From: JABHCC01 sp034658635
GTDB taxonomy: Bacteria; Bacteroidota; Bacteroidia; Bacteroidales; UBA12481
Length of the DNA: 25,646 nucleotides
Direction of reading: 5' to 3'
Assembly: GCA_034658635.1 (NCBI GenBank)
Contig: JAYEFL010000364.1
Span: forward strand, 1 to 25,646
Positions 16,016-23,893 of this stretch are shown in pieces. Both the position numbers and the translations under genes were made by a program. The notes under the pieces were generated by a model that saw only the letters and a list, made by a program, of their open reading frames with translations, searched no databases and had not been told where the DNA came from. The first letter of the stretch is position 1; every line of letters begins with the position of its first letter.

Positions 16016-17422
16016 ATGAATGCAAGCTATCAAAAGACTAATCGGCCTTATTTGCTTTTCATTGCATTAGCGGCGGCTTTCGGCGGTTTTTTATTTGGCT
16101 ATGATACAGCCGTGATTTCGGGTACAATAGGTTTAGTAAAAGAACAGTTTGCACTAAATACAGCCCTGGAGGGCTGGTTTGTTAGTTCAGCATTGGTAGG
16201 TTGTATCAGTGGTGTAGCAGTTGCAGGTGAATTATCCGATCGGTTTGGTAGAAAAAGGTCTCTTATTGCTTCAGGCCTCCTCTTTTCCATTTCTGCTATC
16301 GGGTGTATGCTATCAGGGTCGCATGCAGAACTGATCATATTCAGATTGGTTGGTGGTTTAGGTGTAGGGGTAGCATCCATGTTGTCGCCTCTGTATATTT
16401 CGGAGATTTCGCCTGCTAAAATTCGGGGTAGAATGGTTGCATTGTACCAGTTTGCAATTACCCTCGGTATTTTGTCTGCTTATTTTGCTAATGCTTTAAT
16501 GCATAACCTTAGTGAAAATATTACTTCGCTAAATCCGGATGGCTTGTGGCATGAAGTATTAATAAGTAACGTGTGGCGTGGTATGTTTGGTAGCGAAATA
16601 ATTCCTGCTCTCCTGTTTTTTATTGCAATGTTTTTTGTCCCTTCCAGTCCGCGTTGGCTGGCTTCAAAAAACAGGAACGAGGAAGCAGGCAGAGTATTGG
16701 AAAAAATTAACAATAAAGATATTGCAAAAAAAGAGTTGGAGTCAATCAAACTTGCAATATCCCTTGAGTCAGAGGGGTCATGGTCAGTATTGCGTCAAAA
16801 GGGCTTACGCATAGCAGTTCTTGCAGGGATTGGCTTAGCTGTATTATCTCAGTTCACAGGTATTAATGCCATTATTTATTATGGGCCGCGAATCATGGAA
16901 GAAGCAGGGATAAAACTGAGCAATGCATTGGGAGGCCAGGTGATTATTGGTTTTGTAAACGTGGCAGCTACTGTCTTTGCTATTATGAAGATTGATCAAT
17001 ATGGTCGAAAGAAACTCTTGCAGGGAGGAATAACCGGGATGTTTATCTCCTTAATAATTGTGGGTGTTTTATTTTTGATTGGAAAAACACAAGGTATATT
17101 ATTGTTGATTTTTATTTTAACATTCATAATATCTTTCGCGATTGGTTATGGCCCCGTGGTTTGGGTGTTGCTTTCAGAGCTTTATCCTACTAAGGTCAGG
17201 GGGCGTGCCATGTCGGTAGCTATACTGGCTTTATGGGTTGGCTGTGCTATTATCGGACAAGTGGTACCATGGATGCTGGAGACGCTTACTCCCGCAGGAA
17301 CATTTTTTGTATTTGCAATTTGTTGTATCCCTGTCCCATTTATCCTAAAAAAAATACCGGAAACTAAAGGTATGTCGCTGGAAGAGATTGAGGAGATTTG
17401 GAGAGTCGATGGAACCAAATGA
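16016..17422 (+). CDS. MFS sugar/proton symporter (XylE/GLUT type)
   Basis: A 468-residue inner-membrane transporter of the sugar porter family, twelve membrane segments. Family signatures are clear: GYDTAVISGTI in TM1, SDRFGRKRSLI and DQYGRKKLL (the paired RXGRR/K loops), PSSPRWLASKNR after TM6, QFTGINAIIYYGPRIMEEAG in TM7, GPVVWVLLSELYPTKVRGRA in TM10, and the terminal PETKGMSLEEIEEIW. This group imports xylose, glucose, galactose or related monosaccharides with protons. It lies 28 bp after the first oxidoreductase gene, so it probably brings in the monosaccharide released outside by the DUF1080 and GH116 lipoproteins. Start ATG at 16016. Confidence 0.92.
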   Translation: MNASYQKTNRPYLLFIALAAAFGGFLFGYDTAVISGTIGLVKEQFALNTALEGWFVSSALVGCISGVAVAGELSDRFGRKRSLIASGLLFSISAIGCMLSGSHAELIIFRLVGGLGVGVASMLSPLYISEISPAKIRGRMVALYQFAITLGILSAYFANALMHNLSENITSLNPDGLWHEVLISNVWRGMFGSEIIPALLFFIAMFFVPSSPRWLASKNRNEEAGRVLEKINNKDIAKKELESIKLAISLESEGSWSVLRQKGLRIAVLAGIGLAVLSQFTGINAIIYYGPRIMEEAGIKLSNALGGQVIIGFVNVAATVFAIMKIDQYGRKKLLQGGITGMFISLIIVGVLFLIGKTQGILLLIFILTFIISFAIGYGPVVWVLLSELYPTKVRGRAMSVAILALWVGCAIIGQVVPWMLETLTPAGTFFVFAICCIPVPFILKKIPETKGMSLEEIEEIWRVDGTK

Positions 17423-17476
17423 TACAGCGATATCAAGATAAATGGAAGTATAATAGTATTACAAAAATTCAATTTT

Positions 17477-18040
17477 ATGCTATCTGTAAATAAAAGCTTT
17501 AAAATCATCAACTTCTCAGAATCCCCTCTAAATAAAGGAGAGTACGAAAATTGCACTTTTATTTCCTGCACCTTTGCCCAATCAGACTTATCAAATATCA
17601 CCTTTGTAGAGTGTGAATTTGAGAATTGTGATTTCAGTATGGCAAAGTTGAGCAATACTACTTTGAACGATGTGCGATTCATAAATTGCAAAATGCTGGG
17701 CCTCAACTTTAGCGAGTGCAATACCTTTATATTGTCTCTTGATTTCAAAGACTGTCACCTGAATTTGTCCTCTTTTTTCAAACTGAAATTAAAAAACACC
17801 AGGTTCATAAACTGCAGTTTGCAAGAAGTAGATTTCGCTGAAGCAGATTTAAGTAGTTCAGTATTTAGTGATTGCGATCTGAATGGTGCCATGTTTGAGA
17901 ATACTGGATTAGAAAAAGTAGATTTTAGAACATCCAGGAATTACTCAATAGATCCTGATCTGAATAGAATAAAAAAGGCAAAATTCTCGATGCCTGGAAT
18001 TGCGGGATTGTTGGATAAGTATGATATTGAGATAGAATAA
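17477..18040 (+). CDS. pentapeptide-repeat protein
   Basis: A 187-residue cytoplasmic protein (no signal) made almost wholly of pentapeptide repeats of the C/A-x-F/L-x-x type, for example ENCTFISCTFAQSDLSNITF, then VECEFENCDFSMAKLSNTTL and EADLSSSVFSDCDLNGAMF. The repeats should fold as a right-handed quadrilateral beta-helix. A gap around residues 80-100 breaks the register, and a non-repeat tail (KAKFSMPGIAGLLDKYDIEIE) follows. Cys-rich members of this shape include Qnr/MfpA-like gyrase protectors, but many have unknown roles; no specific Qnr feature is evident. It sits 54 bp after the transporter gene and just before the second oxidoreductase, so it is probably co-transcribed, without an obvious role in sugar breakdown. 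Confidence 0.85.
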   Translation: MLSVNKSFKIINFSESPLNKGEYENCTFISCTFAQSDLSNITFVECEFENCDFSMAKLSNTTLNDVRFINCKMLGLNFSECNTFILSLDFKDCHLNLSSFFKLKLKNTRFINCSLQEVDFAEADLSSSVFSDCDLNGAMFENTGLEKVDFRTSRNYSIDPDLNRIKKAKFSMPGIAGLLDKYDIEIE

Positions 18041-18093
18041 TCCCAGATGTCTGTATGAATGTACAATTTTCCAATACGCCAAAACTAACCATC

Positions 18094-19434
18094 ATGAAAA
18101 AGAGTAAAAATTCGATAGACAGGAGAAAATTTGTAAAGCAAACCCTAACAGGCGTGGGTGGTGTAATTCTGGCCCCAACAATCTTATCGGCGTGCGCAAA
18201 AGGAGCAAATGATCTTGTTCATATTGCTCACATAGGTGTAGGAAGCAGAGGCACCGCAGAGCTTAGAAGTTATTTTGTGCCTTTAACAGATTCTCGTTCA
18301 GTTGCCATTTGTGATGTTTTCCAGAATCGTCGTTTGGGAGGTACTGGATTGGTAAACAAGTATTACAAAGAAAATGAGATCACAGCTCCTGAGTGTAAAC
18401 CTTATTTAGACTTTGAGGAAATTCTTGAGCGAAAAGATATTGATGCTGTACATATAACTACTCCTGATCATTGGCATGTTCCTGCTGCAATTAAAGCTGC
18501 CAGGGCAGGGAAGCACATCATGTTGGCGAAGCCCCTGGGATTGAGTTATCCGAATTATATGATGCTTGATAAAGAATTGAAAGCTAATGATGTAAGGTTT
18601 CATTATGGAACTCAGCAACGCGCAGCACAGCATATGAAAGTTGGAATAGAATTGGTGAAAGAGGGAGCCATAGGTGAGATTGAAAGAGTTGATGTTTGGT
18701 GCCCGTCTGCCAATCCTGTTGAATCTCCTGTTTGTCATGAAGTACCGGTTCCTGATACTTTTGATTTTGACAAATGGACAGGCCCCGCACGATTAAATCC
18801 CTATTGTCCGGAATTGGTTACAAATAATGGCTCTTGGTTTAATAATGACTATAGCATAGGATTCCTGGCCGGATGGGGAGCACACCCACTTGATATCATG
18901 GTTTGGGCCTTGAAAGACCAGATGCTTGGAGAGTACACCTGCAAGGGCAAAGGAGCATTCTGGGCTCCCGGAGGCTTATATAATAATGTGAATTCCTGGG
19001 ATTTGGATTATTATTTCAAGCAAGGATTGAAATTACATTTCTTCAGTGATGATGTAGCAAATTCTAAGAATCTGTATGACTATCGTGATAATAAAGAATC
19101 AAATGGTACAACCTTCTACGGTAGCAAAGGATGGATTTCACTAAGCAGGGGATCTGTCCAGTCAAATATCCCGGAGATCAATACTAAGATTAGTGAGAAG
19201 ATTATAGACTATATTGGCATGGGACAGTTATTTGTTGATATATGCAAAGGAAAAAAAGAAGAGGTTTGTCCGCTCAGCGATGCAATTTTATCTGATTCAA
19301 TAAGTCATATGGGAAATATTGCCATCAGAACTCAGAGAAAAATCACCTGGGATACCAAATTGGGCAAAGTTATTGATGACGATGAAGCAAACAGCTTGTT
19401 TATAAGAGCAATGAGGGAGCCTTATCAGGTGTAA
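18094..19434 (+). CDS. Tat-exported Gfo/Idh/MocA oxidoreductase with lipobox
   Basis: A 446-residue Gfo/Idh/MocA oxidoreductase. From the ATG at 18094 the protein begins MKKSKNSIDRRKFVKQ, a Tat signal (Arg10-Arg11), followed by a hydrophobic region and LSAC, with Cys34 as a probable lipid-attachment site; an earlier ATG at 18055 would place 13 extra residues before the signal. The Rossmann region shows AHIGVGSRGTAE, CDVFQNRR, AVHITTPDHWHV and HIMLAKPLGLSY (Ala-Lys-Pro in place of Glu-Lys-Pro). The C-terminal domain has GFLAGWGAHPLDIMVWAL with a conserved His. Its sequence differs clearly from the first oxidoreductase of the cluster, so it probably uses a different substrate or a later intermediate. 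It lies 54 bp after the pentapeptide gene. Confidence 0.87.
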   Translation: MKKSKNSIDRRKFVKQTLTGVGGVILAPTILSACAKGANDLVHIAHIGVGSRGTAELRSYFVPLTDSRSVAICDVFQNRRLGGTGLVNKYYKENEITAPECKPYLDFEEILERKDIDAVHITTPDHWHVPAAIKAARAGKHIMLAKPLGLSYPNYMMLDKELKANDVRFHYGTQQRAAQHMKVGIELVKEGAIGEIERVDVWCPSANPVESPVCHEVPVPDTFDFDKWTGPARLNPYCPELVTNNGSWFNNDYSIGFLAGWGAHPLDIMVWALKDQMLGEYTCKGKGAFWAPGGLYNNVNSWDLDYYFKQGLKLHFFSDDVANSKNLYDYRDNKESNGTTFYGSKGWISLSRGSVQSNIPEINTKISEKIIDYIGMGQLFVDICKGKKEEVCPLSDAILSDSISHMGNIAIRTQRKITWDTKLGKVIDDDEANSLFIRAMREPYQV

Positions 19435-19474
19435 TAATAACCATATGAACCGAACATGACAAAAGGAAAACTAT

Positions 19475-19503
19475 TTTGACGCACACACGGATGATTATTT
19501 TTG
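19475..19503 (+). promoter_or_regulatory. Bacteroidota-type promoter for the GH116 gene
   Basis: TTTG at 19475-19478 and TATTTTTG at 19496-19503, separated by 17 bp, match the -33 TTTG / -7 TAnnTTTG consensus of Bacteroidota. Transcription would start near 19510, about 36 nt before the GH116 ATG at 19546. This suggests the hydrolase can be expressed independently of the upstream cluster and argues against a TTG start at 19501. Confidence 0.45.
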
Positions 19504-19545
19504 TTATGTGAGCTACATCCGACAAATAGAATTAAATATAAACGT

Positions 19546-22140
19546 ATGAAATATTCAACAACAATCTTCTCCTGCATGATTCTTCTTGCTATGGTAGCCT
19601 GTAGTGCACCTGAAAATGAAGAAATAATTAGCAATGACTGGCCGGTTTTTAAGCATTACGACCAAGAGCATATTGACAAGGTTGCTTTGCCTCTGGGGGG
19701 CATTGGAACAGGAACCGTTTCCCTCGGAGGAAGAGGAGATCTTAGGGATTGGGAGATTATGAATCGTCCGGGTAAAGGTTTCAAAGCCGGACCGGGAGGA
19801 AATCGTCATCCATTTTTTGCAGTTTTTGTTGATGATGGAACAAAAAAGCAATCTTCTGCCTTACTCGGACCAGTTCCGATTGAAGATTATGAGTGTAAAG
19901 AAGGAAGAAAACCCGACAACCATGGCTTACCACGGTTTAGAAATTGCAGCTTCGATGCTGCATATCCTTTTGGTACGGTCAATCTTTCTGATACTCGTAT
20001 GCCGATTGACGTTAAGATTATGGGATTTAATCCCTTAATTCCGGGTGATGCAGATGCAAGCGGGATCCCTGTCGCCGTACTGAAATACCTAATAACAAAT
20101 ACAACAGAGAAGCCATTAACAGTCTCAGTATGTGGGGTAATGGAGAACTTCATTGGTGCTGACGGGGAAACAGGATATAGAGATTGGAAAGGAGACTTCA
20201 ACCCTTCAGGCGCGAAGGATAATAAGAATGTCTTTAAAGAATCAAATGTTAAGGGTATATATATGTACTCTGAAGGAGTTGATTCACTGGCTGAACAATG
20301 GGGTACAATGGCATTAACTACCGATGCGGCCAATGACGTAAGTTATAGAACTTCATTTATTAGCAGATCGTGGGGAGATGCTTTATTGGACTTTTGGGAC
20401 GATTTTGGTGATAATGGTGAACTTGAAAACAGAAAACAACCTGTAACTGTTCATGATCCTAATGCTGCATTGGCAGTAAAGACAGAAATACCCGCTCACT
20501 CAACAAAAGAAGTTGCATTTTACCTCAGCTGGCATTTTCCTAACAGAAAAGCCTGGTCGAATGAAGTTGTCGGAAACTATTACACCACTCAATACACAGA
20601 TGCCTGGGATGTTATAGATAAAACTCAGCCACGGTTGCAGGAGTTAGAAAACAAAACAATCGAGTGGGTAAGTGCATTCGTTAATAGTGATCTCCCGGAG
20701 GTGGTTAAAGAAGCTGCATTGTTTAATATAAGTACGCTTCGTTCACAAACCACATTTAGAATTGAGAGTGGACATATGATGGCATGGGAAGGTTGTATGG
20801 ATACCCGTGGTTCGTGTTGGGGTTCATGCACACATGTTTGGAACTACGAACAGGCAACAGCTTTTCTTTTTGGTGATTTAGCAAAATCTATGCGGGAAAT
20901 AGAGTTTGCTTACTCGACTCAGGAAAATGGCTTAATGTCGTTCAGAACGAATCTACCATTGTCAAAATCAACAGGTTGGAGCTTGGCTGCGGCTGATGGA
21001 CAAATGGGAACTATCATGAAGATGTATCGCGAGTGGCAATTATCCGGTGATGACGAATTTCTTGATGAATTGTGGCCCAATGTGAAAAAAGCTGTTGAAT
21101 TTTGCTGGATAACCGGAGGCTGGGATGACGATATGGACGGTGTTATGGATGGTTGTCAGCACAACACAATGGATGTGGAATATTACGGACCCAATCCTCA
21201 AATGGAGCTATGGTACTTAGGTGCCTTGCGCGCAGCAGAGGAAATGGCTAAATACCAAAATGATATAGAATTTGCGGAAAAGTGTCATTCACTTTATGAA
21301 AAAGGTTCAAAATGGACAGATGAGAACCTTTTTAACGGAGAATACTATGTCCATATTATTCAACCTCCTGTTGAAGGTGATAGTATTGCTCGGGGACTTA
21401 CACACTCAATGGGAGCAAAAGACAGAAGGGATCCTGATTATCAATTGGGAGAAGGTTGTTTAGTCGATCAATTAGTTGGACAATACATGGCCCATATTCT
21501 TGATTTAGGTTATCTGGTTAAAAAGGAAAATTTAGAAACCACTTTGGAAAGCATTCTGAAATACAATCACAAAGAAAACATGCTGGATCATTTCAACCCC
21601 ATGCGTTCCTACGCGTTGGGGGATGAGGCAGCTTTATTAATGGCAAGCTTTCCATATAGTCGTCCGAATGTTCCATTCCCATATTTCTATGAAGTGATGA
21701 CAGGGTTTGAATATACTGCTGCGATTGGAATGTTATACGAAGGGATGGAGCAGGAAGGACTATCAACTATTAATGATATTCGTAAGCGATATGATGGAAA
21801 GAAACGTAATCCATTCAATGAGGCAGAATGTGGGCACCATTATGCCAGAGCTATGGCAAGTTGGGCAGCCCCAATAGCCTTAACAGGGTTTAATTATTCG
21901 GGTGTTTCCAAAACGATGAAGTTTAAGGCAAATGAGGGATTGTATTTTTGGTCGAACGGATATAGTTATGGAACAATAGAAATTAAATTCCAAAATGCGA
22001 AATACGATATACGGATAAAAACTCTTGGAGGAAAACTGGAGTTGAAAAGCTTTGAATTGAGAGACAAAGGTTCAAAGGATTTTGAAAAAGTTCAGGTGAT
22101 TGAAGATGGGGATGAGGTGAGTTTTAAAATTATGGGATAA
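19546..22140 (+). CDS. GH116 beta-glycosidase lipoprotein (GBA2-like)
   Basis: An 864-residue lipoprotein; the signal peptide ends in MVAC with Cys19 as lipid site. Residues of about 35-330 match the GBA2 N-terminal beta-sandwich (KVALPLGGIGTGTVSLGGRG, DLRDWEIMNRPGKG, GDADASGIPVAVLKYLI, SWHFPNRKAW), and about 380-790 the (alpha/alpha)6 catalytic domain of GH116/DUF608. There GCMDTRGSCWGSCTHVWNYE and HNTMDVEYYGPNPQ hold the candidate nucleophile Glu and acid/base Asp; their assignment is by analogy with characterised GH116 enzymes. Family activities are beta-glucosidase, beta-xylosidase and beta-N-acetylglucosaminidase. It probably faces the periplasm or surface and frees monosaccharide for the MFS transporter. 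The ATG at 19546 was preferred because it begins the signal peptide; a TTG at 19501 overlaps a promoter box. Confidence 0.9.
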   Translation: MKYSTTIFSCMILLAMVACSAPENEEIISNDWPVFKHYDQEHIDKVALPLGGIGTGTVSLGGRGDLRDWEIMNRPGKGFKAGPGGNRHPFFAVFVDDGTKKQSSALLGPVPIEDYECKEGRKPDNHGLPRFRNCSFDAAYPFGTVNLSDTRMPIDVKIMGFNPLIPGDADASGIPVAVLKYLITNTTEKPLTVSVCGVMENFIGADGETGYRDWKGDFNPSGAKDNKNVFKESNVKGIYMYSEGVDSLAEQWGTMALTTDAANDVSYRTSFISRSWGDALLDFWDDFGDNGELENRKQPVTVHDPNAALAVKTEIPAHSTKEVAFYLSWHFPNRKAWSNEVVGNYYTTQYTDAWDVIDKTQPRLQELENKTIEWVSAFVNSDLPEVVKEAALFNISTLRSQTTFRIESGHMMAWEGCMDTRGSCWGSCTHVWNYEQATAFLFGDLAKSMREIEFAYSTQENGLMSFRTNLPLSKSTGWSLAAADGQMGTIMKMYREWQLSGDDEFLDELWPNVKKAVEFCWITGGWDDDMDGVMDGCQHNTMDVEYYGPNPQMELWYLGALRAAEEMAKYQNDIEFAEKCHSLYEKGSKWTDENLFNGEYYVHIIQPPVEGDSIARGLTHSMGAKDRRDPDYQLGEGCLVDQLVGQYMAHILDLGYLVKKENLETTLESILKYNHKENMLDHFNPMRSYALGDEAALLMASFPYSRPNVPFPYFYEVMTGFEYTAAIGMLYEGMEQEGLSTINDIRKRYDGKKRNPFNEAECGHHYARAMASWAAPIALTGFNYSGVSKTMKFKANEGLYFWSNGYSYGTIEIKFQNAKYDIRIKTLGGKLELKSFELRDKGSKDFEKVQVIEDGDEVSFKIMG

Positions 22141-22144
22141 CAAA

Positions 22145-22468
22145 ATGGAGCCAGTAGATATTAAACAAAGGATACTTGACGAAATTTCAAAGACTGAAAA
22201 ACTAATCATGGAATATAAGGAAATGACTAAGCCAGTGGCTCCAGATTGTGCAATTGGACGAATTTCCCGAATGGATGCCATCAATAATAAAAGTGTTACA
22301 GAAGCTTCATTGCGTCAAGCCGAGGAGAAATTAATGAATTTACATCGAATTTTCTCTCAGTTTGGGAGTAAGGATTTTGGACTTTGCCTGAAATGCAGGA
22401 AACCTATACCTTTAGGTAGGGTTTTGTTCAGACCTGAAAGTTTGTATTGTGTTAATTGTGCTAAATAG
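22145..22468 (+). CDS. DksA/TraR-family zinc-finger protein
   Basis: A 107-residue protein with an N-terminal helical hairpin (about residues 5-75) and a C-terminal four-Cys zinc finger: CLKC near residue 82 and CVNC near 103. The segment GRISRMDAINNKSVTEASLR resembles the coiled-coil tip and linker of DksA-like proteins, where acidic residues at the tip enter the RNA polymerase secondary channel; Asp and Glu are present (SRMDA, TEASL). It is shorter than E. coli DksA (151 residues) and nearer the size of the short TraR/YbiI-type members. A role in rRNA or stress transcription is plausible, not proven. It starts 4 nt after the GH116 stop and is 35 nt from the helicase gene, so it may be read through from the sugar cluster. 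Confidence 0.8.
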   Translation: MEPVDIKQRILDEISKTEKLIMEYKEMTKPVAPDCAIGRISRMDAINNKSVTEASLRQAEEKLMNLHRIFSQFGSKDFGLCLKCRKPIPLGRVLFRPESLYCVNCAK

Positions 22469-22503
22469 AATTATGTTATCTTTGCCGCCTTTATCGAAAA
22501 TAC

Positions 22504-23766
22504 ATGACTTTCAAAGATTTAGGAATTATAGAGCCAATCCTTAGAGCCCTTGAGGCTGAAGGCTATGCTCACCCTACACCGATTCAGGAACAATCCATTC
22601 CGATCCTTTTACGCAGGAAAGACCTGCTCGGATGCGCCCAGACAGGTACCGGTAAAACAGCAGCTTTTGCTATCCCAATACTTCAACAGCTTTTTTTGGA
22701 TAGAAATCGTAACAAGGGCAGGCGTAAGATTAAGGCACTTATTGTAACGCCTACGAGGGAATTAGCAATTCAGATAGGGGAGGGATTCTCAACCTACGGT
22801 AAGTTTACCGGAATTAGAAATACCGTTATTTATGGCGGAGTAAAACAGGGCCCGCAAACCGATAACCTTCGCAGAGGGGTTGATGTGCTCGTTGCTACCC
22901 CCGGACGACTTCTGGATCTGATAGATCAGGGATACATTACATTAAAGGATGTGAAATTCTCGGTGCTTGATGAGGCCGATCACATGCTTGACATGGGATT
23001 TATCCACGATATTCGCAAGGTGATAGATAAGTTGCCAAAAGAACGCCAGTCGCTTTTCTTCTCGGCAACGATGCCTTCTGCAATAATTGACTTATCAAGG
23101 AAAATTCTTGGTAATCCAGAGAAAGTGACAATACAGCCTGAGCAAGCTACAGCCGAAAAGGTTGAGCAGGCTGTTTATTTTGTGAGCAAGAGGGGTAAAA
23201 TCAAATTATTGATTCACCTGCTAAAAAAGAAACCTGTTAGTTCCGCTCTCATATTTTCCAGAACAAAACACGGAGCAGACAAGATTGTTAAAATGCTTAG
23301 AAGGGCAGACATCCAGGCAGAAGCCATTCATGGTAATAAGTCACAAGGCGCACGTCAAAGGGCTTTGGGCAATTTTAAAAGTGGACGCTCAAGTATTCTG
23401 GTAGCTACCGACATAGCTGCTCGTGGTATAGACGTGGAGGAAATATCCCATGTAGTTAATTATGACCTGCCAAATGTTTCAGAGACTTATATTCACCGTA
23501 TTGGTCGTACAGGAAGAGCACAGGCCAGCGGGATAGCATGGTCGTTTTGCAACGATGAAGAAAAAGCTTACTTACGAGACATCCAGAAGCTAATTAACCA
23601 GAGAATTCCGGTCATAACAGATCATCCCTACGTTGATTACGAGAAAGATGAACCGGCACAAGCCCCGTCCCGACCACGAAGACCATATCAGCAATCGAGA
23701 TCAGGCAATGCCGGGGGCGGAGGTACAAAAAAACGCAGGCAGTACTATCCAAGGCAACGAGGCTGA
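22504..23766 (+). CDS. rhlE: DEAD-box ATP-dependent RNA helicase, RhlE-like
   Basis: A 420-residue DEAD-box RNA helicase that unwinds structured RNA in ribosome assembly or mRNA decay. All motifs are present in order: Q motif (FKDLG...PTPIQEQ, about 3-30), motif I AQTGTGKT (45-52), PTRELA (83-88), TPGR (132-135), DEAD (156-159), SAT (187-189), the second-domain ALIFSRT (249-254), ATDIAARGID (301-310) and HRIGRTGR (331-338). The C-terminal tail (about 370-420) is rich in Arg, Pro and Gly (RPRRPYQQSR, KKRRQYYPRQRG) and probably adds non-specific RNA affinity, as in RhlE-type proteins. The RhlE subgroup is inferred from the core motifs and the short basic tail. It lies 35 bp after the DksA-like gene. 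The start ATG at 22504 gives the normal short N-terminus. Confidence 0.92.
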   Translation: MTFKDLGIIEPILRALEAEGYAHPTPIQEQSIPILLRRKDLLGCAQTGTGKTAAFAIPILQQLFLDRNRNKGRRKIKALIVTPTRELAIQIGEGFSTYGKFTGIRNTVIYGGVKQGPQTDNLRRGVDVLVATPGRLLDLIDQGYITLKDVKFSVLDEADHMLDMGFIHDIRKVIDKLPKERQSLFFSATMPSAIIDLSRKILGNPEKVTIQPEQATAEKVEQAVYFVSKRGKIKLLIHLLKKKPVSSALIFSRTKHGADKIVKMLRRADIQAEAIHGNKSQGARQRALGNFKSGRSSILVATDIAARGIDVEEISHVVNYDLPNVSETYIHRIGRTGRAQASGIAWSFCNDEEKAYLRDIQKLINQRIPVITDHPYVDYEKDEPAQAPSRPRRPYQQSRSGNAGGGGTKKRRQYYPRQRG

Positions 23767-23893
23767 GGCAGTGTTGGTCACTTGGAGTATTGGTTATTTA
23801 GTATATTGGTTACTTGGTTAATTAGTATATTAGTATTTTCGGTTTATCAGTACAAAATTCAAGAATCCAAGCAACCAAGTAACCAGCATCTCC
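23767..23893. repeat. AT-rich intergenic repeat with 13-bp inverted repeat
   Basis: Between the helicase gene and rlmF lies a low-complexity stretch of TTGGTTA/TTAGTATATT motifs. TTAGTATATT occurs at 23798-23807 and 23822-23831. TGGTTACTTGGTT at 23807-23819 has a perfect reverse complement at 23873-23885, 53 bp apart, just before rlmF. The layout looks like a degenerate intergenic repeat element or a long-loop hairpin rather than a standard terminator (no GC-rich stem, no T-tract). Confidence 0.6.

Noticed and set aside
19501..19545. TTG-initiated extension of the GH116 protein
   Set aside because: The first 15 residues precede a complete lipoprotein signal, and the codon lies within a likely -7 promoter box.
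23633..23821. 62-codon plus-strand frame over the end of the helicase gene
   Set aside because: It overlaps the helicase coding end in another frame and runs into the AT-rich repeat; no family resemblance.
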